DNA from: Candidatus Krumholzibacteriia bacterium
GTDB taxonomy: Bacteria; Krumholzibacteriota; Krumholzibacteriia; LZORAL124-64-63
Direction of reading: 5' to 3'
DNA: 11,170 nucleotides
Assembly (NCBI GenBank): GCA_028718575.1
Contig: JAQULN010000059.1
Span: 1-11,170, forward strand
Of the stretch, positions 5,873-11,170 are shown in pieces. Each line of letters starts with the position of its first letter. Position 1 is the first letter of the stretch. The position numbers and the translations under genes were made by a program. Below the pieces are notes generated by a model. It worked only from the letters and a program-made list of their open reading frames with translations. It had not been told where the DNA came from and did no database searches.

Positions 5873-7291
5873 TCACGGTCGTGCGGCCACTGCGGTCTGC
5901 AGTCGCTGCTGGTAAGCGTCGAGGTCGCCGCAGAGGAAGAACCGGTCGTACCCGGTGAAGAACGGATGCAAGACGTCGGCTGGTCCCAGACGCGACGGTC
6001 CGGTCGAACCGCGCAGGGGGAAGAACGCCAGGTACGGCCGGAAGTAAGCGGCCCGCTCGAAACAACGGGTTGCGTGGTAGCGGTCGCCGGCCTGGGCATG
6101 CAGCTGCCCGCGATCTTGCCAGTAGCGCCAGGCGAGTCGCGGCGGCAGCTCGAGCGCCGTGGGGGGCGGGCCGAGCAGCCAGAGCGTGTCCTCGATCTCG
6201 CCGGACGGCGCGCCGATGCGGGCGCGGATCCAGTCCCGCGCGAAGTACGACGTCTGTCGCGGCCAGTTCGCGCGCTGATAACCGAGCTGGCCGCCGTGAG
6301 GCGGGGCCACCTGCCAGCGCAAGTCCTCGCGCACCCCGGCGCGCACCGCGCGCAGCCGGAGTTCGGCGGACGGCAACCGGCGGATCTGGTCGGCGGCGTC
6401 GCGCGTCCGGCCCCGGTCGACCAGCGCCAGGCCGCGCAAGACCTGGGCTTCGAAGCGGCGGTCGTCCCGTTCCGGGGAGGGCGTGGCAAGCCAGGGCTCG
6501 ACGTGCGCCAGATAGGCGAGGGTCAGGCCCGGTTGGCGTTGATCGAGCGCGAGCCAGGCCAGGTCGAGCAAGATGTCGCGGCGCAGGCGACCCGCGTTGC
6601 CCTCGGCTACCTGTCGAGGATCGATGCGGTCCAGGGCCGCCAGGGCCGCGCCCAGCGACCGCTGTTGCCGCGGCCGATCGCCGACCACGCCGCAGAAGAA
6701 GGCCAGGTCGCGCCAGGCTGCGGCGTTGGACGGATCCAGGCCGGTGGCGCTGATCCAGCGGCCGATCGCGTTGGTCACGGCGGTTTCGACGCCCTGGGGA
6801 CGGGCGGCGAAATCGGTCACGTTCAGGTTGGGCAGGTAGCCGCCGGCGAGCATGCTACGGTAGTGGTTGATGACGCCGAGCAGCAGGCCGCGGGCGTCGG
6901 CGTGATGCCCGGCGGCGAGCCGGCGGCGCTCTTGTCGCTCCTCCTCGTGCAGGCGTAAGAAGAAGTGCAATCCCACCGAGTCCCAGCGCGCCTGGTAAGT
7001 CGTCGCCGCCCGGTAATCGTCGGCTGGCCGACCGCTGACCAGGTTCTGGGCGCCGGCGAAGTCCCGCAGACTGATCTGCAGGTAGCGGTCCAGGTGCCAG
7101 TCCAGATCGTCCCAGTCGACGTAGAGATCCGCGGCGAGCGCCGGTTCGTTGCTCTGCGTCTGGCCGGCGGGCGGACGACTGCAGCCGGCGCCGCCAAGAA
7201 CCAGACCCAGGCCGAGCACGCCCAGCAATCCAAGAATACTTGTTTGTCGGACATACCTGTACTGGCCAGAACGTCGATATGGAGATTTCAT
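5873..7291 (-). CDS. Lipoprotein A: orphan helical (TPR-like) lipoprotein, shorter paralogue
   Basis: The protein has 472 residues from the ATG at 7291, which has AGGGGG about 5 nt upstream; a GTG at 7333 would add 14 polar residues and lacks a ribosome site. A long basic n-region (16 residues) precedes a hydrophobic core ending LVLGGAGC, giving lipidation at Cys37. The -3 residue is Gly rather than the usual Leu, so the lipobox is weak; +2 is Ser, fitting the outer membrane. The mature part is alpha-helical with degenerate TPR-like units: VDWDDLD (58-64), TGLDPSNAAAWRDL (183-196), RYWQDRGQ (389-396) and FFPL (423-426). These landmarks recur in the same order in the lipoprotein at 8672-10813, so the two are paralogues. 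I do not recognise a named family. It has its own promoter and is divergent from the glycosyltransferase. Confidence 0.85.
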   Translation of the reverse strand: MKSPYRRSGQYRYVRQTSILGLLGVLGLGLVLGGAGCSRPPAGQTQSNEPALAADLYVDWDDLDWHLDRYLQISLRDFAGAQNLVSGRPADDYRAATTYQARWDSVGLHFFLRLHEEERQERRRLAAGHHADARGLLLGVINHYRSMLAGGYLPNLNVTDFAARPQGVETAVTNAIGRWISATGLDPSNAAAWRDLAFFCGVVGDRPRQQRSLGAALAALDRIDPRQVAEGNAGRLRRDILLDLAWLALDQRQPGLTLAYLAHVEPWLATPSPERDDRRFEAQVLRGLALVDRGRTRDAADQIRRLPSAELRLRAVRAGVREDLRWQVAPPHGGQLGYQRANWPRQTSYFARDWIRARIGAPSGEIEDTLWLLGPPPTALELPPRLAWRYWQDRGQLHAQAGDRYHATRCFERAAYFRPYLAFFPLRGSTGPSRLGPADVLHPFFTGYDRFFLCGDLDAYQQRLQTAVAARP

Positions 7292-7342
7292 AGACGCCCC
7301 CTGGGTTAGCCCGGATGATTCATGAAGGACCACCCTACGGGC

Positions 7343-7371
7343 AGAATACCGAAGCCGAACGCAGAGGTCAA
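7343..7371 (-). promoter_or_regulatory. Sigma70-like promoter for lipoprotein A
   Basis: On the minus strand TTGACC (7371-7366, 5/6 to the -35) is followed by exactly 17 nt and TATTCT (7348-7343, 4/6 to the -10). This is the best promoter match in the window. It implies a leader of about 45 nt before the ATG at 7291. Confidence 0.6.
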
Positions 7372-7389
7372 TTCGCCCTGACCGGGTGA

Positions 7390-7426
7390 GCGGCCGCGCC
7401 GCCTTCCGGCTTGGCGCCGCGGCCGC
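7390..7426. repeat. 14-bp-arm inverted repeat in the divergent intergenic region
   Basis: Bases 7390-7403 pair with 7413-7426 with a single C/C mismatch (7399/7417) around a 9-nt loop (TTCCGGCTT). It lies between the lipoprotein A promoter and the glycosyltransferase, overlapping the weak promoter proposed for the latter, so an operator role is possible. The arms are pure G/C, which raises the chance of coincidence. Confidence 0.55.
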
Positions 7427-7439
7427 GATGGCCTAGTCT
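7411..7439 (+). promoter_or_regulatory. Weak sigma70-like promoter for the glycosyltransferase
   Basis: TTGGCG (7411-7416, 4/6) is followed by 17 nt and TAGTCT (7434-7439, 3/6), about 40 bp before the ATG at 7479. Spacing is ideal but the boxes are poor. It is listed because the gene needs a promoter in this 187-bp divergent gap and no better one is visible. Confidence 0.3.
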
Positions 7440-7478
7440 TCGCGCGATCGGCTGTCTGGACCTCGACCGGAGCTTTGC

Positions 7479-8639
7479 ATGCGCCTCGCGCTCTTCGGCC
7501 CGGCGCCGCCGTTGCGCGGCGGCATCGTGGCCGCCCAGGCCAACCTCTACCGCACCCTGCAAGGGCGGGGCCACACGCTGCACTGGACCAGCTTCCGGCG
7601 GCAGTACCCGGCGTTCCTGTTCCCGGGGTCCGCCCAGGAAGGGCCCACCGCTTCCTGGCTCGACTGTCCGAGCCGCCGGGTGTTCGTGCCCTGGGACCCG
7701 TGGTCGTGGCGCCGCGCGGCCCGCGATCTGCTCGCGTTTCAGCCCGACGGCGTGGTGGCGCGCTGGTGGATCCCCTTCTTCGCGCCCGGGTTCTGGAGCG
7801 TCGCGCGGCAGGTGCGCCGGCGCACGCGGCTGATCTGGGTGCTCGACAACGTCGTGCCGCACGAGCGCTACCCGCTGGGCATGTGGCTGACGCGCCGCGC
7901 GCTGCGGCAAGGACACGCCTTCGTGGCGCAGAGCGAGCAGGTGCGGGGCGACCTGTTGAACCTGCTGCCGGACGTCGATTCCGCGCTCGTTCGCCTGGCG
8001 CCGCATCCGGTCTACGACTACGGCGACCCGGGGCGACCGCGGCCCACGCAGGCCGAAGCCCGCCGTCAACTCGATCTGCCGGACCGCGCGCGCGTGATTC
8101 TCTTCTTCGGATTCATCAAACCCTACAAGGGACTGGTGCACCTGATCGACGCCGCGCCGCGCCTGCGCGAACGCTACGGACCGGACGGTGTGCGGGTGCT
8201 CGTCGTCGGCGACATCTACGGCGATCGCCGCCCGATTGCCGATCGCATCGCCCGCTCGGGCGCGCAGGACATCATCCGCTTGCACGACGAGTATGTGCCC
8301 GACGACGAGGTCGAGGCCTGGTTCGTCGCGAGCGACCTGGTGGCCTTGCCGTACGTGTCGGCCACGCAGAGCGGCATCGTGCAGATCGCCTGGAATTACG
8401 ACAAACCAGTGGTCACGACGCGCGTGGGCGGCTTGCCCGAAGTGGTCGCGGACGGCGTGACGGGGTTCCTGGTGCCGCCGGGCGACGCCGCGGCGCTCGC
8501 CGCGGCCTGCATTCGTTTCTTCGACGAAGGACACGCCGCGGCCATGGCGCGCGCGGTGGCCGCGGCGAAGGCCGGGTACTCATGGGAGCAGCAGGCGCGG
8601 GTGATCGAGGAACTGGTAGCGATACGGTTAAGTTATTAA
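7479..8639 (+). CDS. GT4-family glycosyltransferase (GT-B fold)
   Basis: The protein has 386 residues from the ATG at 7479; GGAG lies 6 nt upstream. It is a cytoplasmic, retaining, nucleotide-sugar-dependent glycosyltransferase. The N-terminal Rossmann half starts LALFGPAPPLRGGI (3-16) with the usual glycine-rich acceptor loop; LDNVVPHE (122-129) corresponds to the HNVxPHE motif of this subgroup, with Asp for His. The C-terminal half has FFGFIKPYKG (209-218), the phosphate-binding Lys pair; LPYVSATQSGIVQIAW (290-305), where the family's EX7E has Gln and no second Glu; and GGLPEVVADGVTGFLVPPGD (317-336). No membrane helix or signal peptide is visible. The sugar and acceptor cannot be read from sequence; envelope glycan or glycolipid synthesis is likely. 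It stands alone, divergent from lipoprotein A and convergent with lipoprotein B, not in a polysaccharide operon. Confidence 0.92.
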   Translation: MRLALFGPAPPLRGGIVAAQANLYRTLQGRGHTLHWTSFRRQYPAFLFPGSAQEGPTASWLDCPSRRVFVPWDPWSWRRAARDLLAFQPDGVVARWWIPFFAPGFWSVARQVRRRTRLIWVLDNVVPHERYPLGMWLTRRALRQGHAFVAQSEQVRGDLLNLLPDVDSALVRLAPHPVYDYGDPGRPRPTQAEARRQLDLPDRARVILFFGFIKPYKGLVHLIDAAPRLRERYGPDGVRVLVVGDIYGDRRPIADRIARSGAQDIIRLHDEYVPDDEVEAWFVASDLVALPYVSATQSGIVQIAWNYDKPVVTTRVGGLPEVVADGVTGFLVPPGDAAALAAACIRFFDEGHAAAMARAVAAAKAGYSWEQQARVIEELVAIRLSY

Positions 8640-8671
8640 TTAACAACAGATAGTGAAATACAGTGTAGGAT
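8621..8671. other. AT-rich convergent seam between glycosyltransferase and lipoprotein B
   Basis: The last codons of the glycosyltransferase and the 32-bp gap to the stop of the convergent gene form a markedly AT-rich patch in otherwise G+C-rich DNA, including the 8-bp palindrome TTAATTAA (8636-8643). Small inverted repeats are present: GTTAA (8627-8631) with TTAAC (8640-8644), and TGTAG (8664-8668) with CTACA (8672-8676). None is a convincing terminator, although AT-rich seams often separate convergent genes. Confidence 0.6.
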
Positions 8672-10813
8672 CTACATCAACGACTTCTCCATCAACTGGC
8701 ACACCGCCGAATCTTCCGGCAGCAACCGGCGCGCGCGCGCCAGGACCGCTCGCGCATCTTCGCGCCGGTCGTGGTCCAGCAGGATCGTGAACGCCATCAA
8801 CAGCGTGAAGTCGTCGAGGTCGTCATCCGGCGTCTCGCCGGTGGCGATCGCCAGGGCGAGCGTCATATCCCCCGATTCACGGCCTGCGATCAGCGCTTCT
8901 TCCAACTCGCCGGCTACGTTCCAGTCCAGGCCGGCGCCGGTCAATTCCTCGTCCAGGGCGGCCCCGTTTTCATCTCGCTGGGTGGCGGCGACGAACTGCA
9001 GTGGTTGCGGCGAAAGGTCGATCGTGACCTCGCGCCCCGAGGCGACGGCCTGCAGCAGGGTGACGACCCGCTGGTTGCCGGGCATCAACAATGCCGCGCG
9101 TTCGAGATCGGCCAGCGCCGCCTGGCGCTCGCCCCGCTGCAGGTTCAACAGACCGCGGTTGAAGCAATTGGGGCCGTCGGCCGGCAGAAGCTGCTCGACC
9201 CGGTCGAACGCCGCCAGTGCTTCGTCATGGCGTCCTTCGTACGCCGTGACCACGGCGAGCGCCTGCCAGGCGCGGCCGTGCGTGGGATCCTGGGCGACGC
9301 AGCGCTCGAACCAGGTTCGGCTTTCCGGCAGCTTGCCGGCGCCGAGGGCGGCGGCCCCGCGCAGGAACGCGACGTCCGCTTCGCGCTGGCCGTTGTCGAG
9401 GTGGCCTACCGCGAGTGCGTCCAGATCGGCTTTGGCCGCCGCCCAGTCGCCTAGTTGCAGGTGCAGGCGGGCGCGCAGCAGGCGCGCCGCGTGCGGCTGG
9501 AACCCGCGGCGGACGCAGGCGTCGAGACCGCCCACGGCCTGGCGCCATAGCAGCGGGCGTTCGGCCGGGTCGAACGCCTGGCAGGTCAGGGCCCGGTTGA
9601 CGGCATAGCTCCAGAGGCTGCCTGCGAGGAAGTAGGTGCGGTAAGCCTGGAAGTAGGGCAGCTCGGAATCGGGTTCGTTGCGGGCCAGGCCCGCGAGGCG
9701 GTGGGCCGTCTGCGGAAACAGGAGACCGAATGGTCGCTGGTAGTATGCCTGCTGCCAGTACAACGCCGCCGTGGCGGGGTCGCCGAGTTCAGCAACGATC
9801 TGGCCCATGTCCTGCCAGAAGCGCCGGCCGATGCCGTTTGGCCTCCGGCCGACTTGCCGGTGGGCGACCTTCCAGGCGGCCAGGTCCCGGTGGCCCGTGC
9901 GCAGATCGAGCCAGACTTGCACCCAGACTTCCAGGTCGTCCATGGTCCGTGTGCGCAGGCCGCGCCGGAGCGGGATCCGCGGCAGGCGGGCCTGGTAGGT
10001 TCTGGTCAGCAAGTATTCACCGCGTTCGGCGTGGCAGAGCGCGCGCAACAAGTCGGCCTCGACTGCCGGAGGCAGCGCCTGTTCGCCGCCTGCTCCGTTC
10101 TCGAGATCGTGCGCGTGGCCGGCGAGCCAGGCCAGGCAATCCTCGTAATGACCGTCGTCGCGGCGATCCCAGGCTTCGTCCAGGATCAGGCGGCAGCGCC
10201 GGTTTCTGACGGTTGTTTCGTTGGCGGCCTGTGCTTCGCCGGGCGGCGGTAGCGAATCCGCCGTAGCGGTCAGGTACTGCCGGCGGGCCAGGGCGGCGGT
10301 CTCGCGGTCTCCGACCACGTCGTTGAACGTGGCCAGGTGGAACCAGGCGTCGGTGCTGCCGGGGTCGGTGCCCACCGCGGTATGCAGGCGCCGCAGAACC
10401 CGCGTCATGACCTTTGGGTATCTGAGAAGACTATCGCAGACCTTACCTTCCCGCAAGCGATAGCTGTGATCGGCGACGGCGAGGAACGCTTGCTGCACCA
10501 GCTCGGCCGCCGCCTCCCGGCGCCAGGCGCGTTCGGCGGCGGATCGCGCGGCGAACTCCTCGGCGCCCAGCGAGTCCCAGGCGGCCGCGAACGCGATGGT
10601 CGGCCAAAAGGTCGCGGCCGGGCCCGCCCAGCCGCCGCGCAGCCAGCCGCTGCCTGCCGCCCAGCCGCCGCGAGGCAACTGGCCGTCCAGCTCCTGCCAG
10701 TCGATGACCGTGTGGTAGGGCCGGGGCTCGGTCGCGGGCTGCGGGCCGCGACCGCAGGCGGACAGGCCGGCCAGGATGATCGACAGGACGAGTTGAACCG
10801 AGCAGCGTCGCAT
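8672..10813 (-). CDS. Lipoprotein B: TPR-repeat lipoprotein, longer paralogue of lipoprotein A
   Basis: The protein has 713 residues from the ATG at 10813; GGGGG lies 5 nt upstream. A start at 10867 would only add 18 polar residues. The signal peptide ends in a canonical lipobox, LSAC, with lipidation at Cys20 and Gly at +2, predicting an outer-membrane lipoprotein facing the periplasm. Residues about 34-415 match lipoprotein A throughout: IDWQELD (37-43), AWDSLG (78-83), VGTDPGSTDAWFHLATF (147-163), RFWQDMGQ (331-338) and PYFQAYRTYFLAGSL (386-400). The last 300 residues are extra. They hold recognisable TPR units (about 441-587, for example AWQALAVVTAYEGRHDEALAAF, 515-536, given here only in outline) and an acidic segment (TPDDDLDDFT, 661-670). 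TPRs usually mediate protein-protein contacts. I know of no named family for the shared module. It is divergent from the NamZ gene. Confidence 0.88.
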   Translation of the reverse strand: MRRCSVQLVLSIILAGLSACGRGPQPATEPRPYHTVIDWQELDGQLPRGGWAAGSGWLRGGWAGPAATFWPTIAFAAAWDSLGAEEFAARSAAERAWRREAAAELVQQAFLAVADHSYRLREGKVCDSLLRYPKVMTRVLRRLHTAVGTDPGSTDAWFHLATFNDVVGDRETAALARRQYLTATADSLPPPGEAQAANETTVRNRRCRLILDEAWDRRDDGHYEDCLAWLAGHAHDLENGAGGEQALPPAVEADLLRALCHAERGEYLLTRTYQARLPRIPLRRGLRTRTMDDLEVWVQVWLDLRTGHRDLAAWKVAHRQVGRRPNGIGRRFWQDMGQIVAELGDPATAALYWQQAYYQRPFGLLFPQTAHRLAGLARNEPDSELPYFQAYRTYFLAGSLWSYAVNRALTCQAFDPAERPLLWRQAVGGLDACVRRGFQPHAARLLRARLHLQLGDWAAAKADLDALAVGHLDNGQREADVAFLRGAAALGAGKLPESRTWFERCVAQDPTHGRAWQALAVVTAYEGRHDEALAAFDRVEQLLPADGPNCFNRGLLNLQRGERQAALADLERAALLMPGNQRVVTLLQAVASGREVTIDLSPQPLQFVAATQRDENGAALDEELTGAGLDWNVAGELEEALIAGRESGDMTLALAIATGETPDDDLDDFTLLMAFTILLDHDRREDARAVLARARRLLPEDSAVCQLMEKSLM

Positions 10814-10837
10814 GACATCCCCCTTTGCGATGATTGA

Positions 10838-10867
10838 ACAGTACGGAGACCAATGACCGCGAGTCAA
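10838..10867 (-). promoter_or_regulatory. Sigma70-like promoter for lipoprotein B
   Basis: On the minus strand TTGACT (10867-10862, 5/6 to the -35) is followed by 18 nt and TACTGT (10843-10838, 3/6 to the -10), about 25 bp before the ATG at 10813. The -35 is good, the -10 poor. Confidence 0.4.
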
Positions 10868-10887
10868 TCGACCCCCGCAGCCCGGGC

Positions 10888-10916
10888 TTGGCCCTCGACC
10901 CGGCTTGCCCTACACT
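10888..10916 (+). promoter_or_regulatory. Sigma70-like promoter for the NamZ gene
   Basis: TTGGCC (10888-10893, 4/6) is followed by 17 nt and TACACT (10911-10916, 4/6), about 46 bp before the ATG at 10963. Two imperfect direct copies, CCCGGGCTTGGCCC (10881-10894) and CCCGGCTTGCCC (10899-10910), overlap it. Confidence 0.45.
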
Positions 10917-10962
10917 CCCGCCAGAAAATCCTGCGTGCGTGGTCCGAAGTGCGGAGGCGCCC

Positions 10963-11170
10963 ATGGCCGGCGTGGACACTGGTCTGGATATCCTGCTCAG
11001 CGACCAGGCGGCGCGCCTGCGCGGCCGCCGCGTCGGCCTGCTCGCGCACCCGGCGAGCGTCGACCGGCGCCTGCGCCACGCCGTGCCGCTGCTGCACGCG
11101 GCGCTCGGCGGCGATCTGCGCGCGCTGTTCGGTCCGCAGCACGGCCTGCGCGGCGAGACCCAGGATAACA
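10963..11170 (+). CDS. namZ: NamZ-type exo-beta-N-acetylmuramidase (DUF1343), 3' end missing
   Basis: Only the first 69 codons are in the window; the frame runs off the right edge. GGAGG at 10953-10957, 5 nt before the ATG, supports this start. The peptide opens with the family's N-terminal pattern: VDTGLDILLSD (4-14), LRGRRVGLLAHPASVDR (19-35), then ALFGPQHGLRGETQDN (54-69), equivalent to the conserved FGPEHGLRG segment of DUF1343 proteins. Characterised members remove terminal N-acetylmuramic acid from muropeptide glycan ends during peptidoglycan turnover and recycling. No signal peptide is present: the conserved domain begins four residues after the ATG, and the alternative upstream GTG at 10939 adds none. 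This copy therefore appears cytoplasmic. The gene is divergent from lipoprotein B. The catalytic part lies outside the window. Confidence 0.85.
   Translation, partial: MAGVDTGLDILLSDQAARLRGRRVGLLAHPASVDRRLRHAVPLLHAALGGDLRALFGPQHGLRGETQDN

Noticed and set aside
5966..6958. Plus-strand ORF antisense to lipoprotein A
   Set aside because: No motif or ribosome site; the minus-strand frame is supported by its paralogue at 8672-10813.
7306..7323. Five-codon upstream ORF (MNHPG) in the leader of lipoprotein A
   Set aside because: No Shine-Dalgarno and nothing attenuator-like about the codons; such short ORFs arise by chance.
7368..8534. 388-residue minus-strand ORF opposite the glycosyltransferase
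   Set aside because: The GT4 motifs on the plus strand are decisive; the antisense product is Arg/His-rich without recognisable features.
7475..8653. Alternative plus-strand frame over the glycosyltransferase
   Set aside because: Arg/Ala-rich shadow frame; the frame starting at 7479 has the ribosome site and the family motifs.
1..11170. tRNA, rRNA, CRISPR array, transposase, phage or defence genes
   Set aside because: No such genes, repeat arrays or att-like sites were seen on either strand.

Overview
The window is chromosomal-looking DNA of high G+C content (roughly two thirds G+C by eye, with G/C-rich third codon positions) from a diderm bacterium. The diderm call rests on two secreted lipoproteins, one with a canonical lipobox and both with outer-membrane-type +2 residues, on several signal-anchored periplasmic proteins, and on a peptidoglycan-recycling enzyme. 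The mix of a POT transporter with an enlarged periplasmic loop, an M2-family (ACE-like) protein, a small membrane protein with a WTGWP...DLTDNK signature and orphan TPR lipoproteins fits uncultured high-G+C lineages of the FCB or Gemmatimonadota/Krumholzibacteriota/Eisenbacteria kind. That placement is inference; there is no rRNA or marker gene here.

Layout. 1-1631 (+): 3' part of a proton-coupled oligopeptide transporter (POT/PTR2). 1632-1758: a gap filled by a 29-bp-arm inverted repeat. 1759-2583 (+): five-helix membrane protein of unknown function. 2591-4453 (-): M2-family peptidyl-dipeptidase homologue that has lost all three zinc ligands. 4514-4576: promoter of that gene, abutting the terminator of the next gene upstream. 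4651-5679 (-): secreted, C-terminally anchored beta-rich protein with its own promoter and a structured leader. 5873-7291 (-): lipoprotein A. 7292-7478: divergent promoter region with an inverted repeat. 7479-8639 (+): GT4 glycosyltransferase. 8640-8671: short AT-rich convergent seam. 8672-10813 (-): lipoprotein B, a longer TPR-carrying paralogue of lipoprotein A. 10814-10962: divergent promoter region. 10963-end (+): start of a NamZ/DUF1343 exo-beta-N-acetylmuramidase.

How the genes relate. Most genes look monocistronic, with alternating orientation and promoter-like boxes of their own. The recurring theme is the cell envelope: peptide import (POT), a peptidase-fold periplasmic protein, muropeptide breakdown (NamZ), a glycosyltransferase and two related lipoproteins. 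I see no defence island, CRISPR array, mobile element, tRNA or biosynthetic cluster. The points most worth attention are the dead-active-site M2 protein, the undescribed lipoprotein paralogue pair, the very long intergenic hairpin and the large periplasmic insert in the POT transporter.
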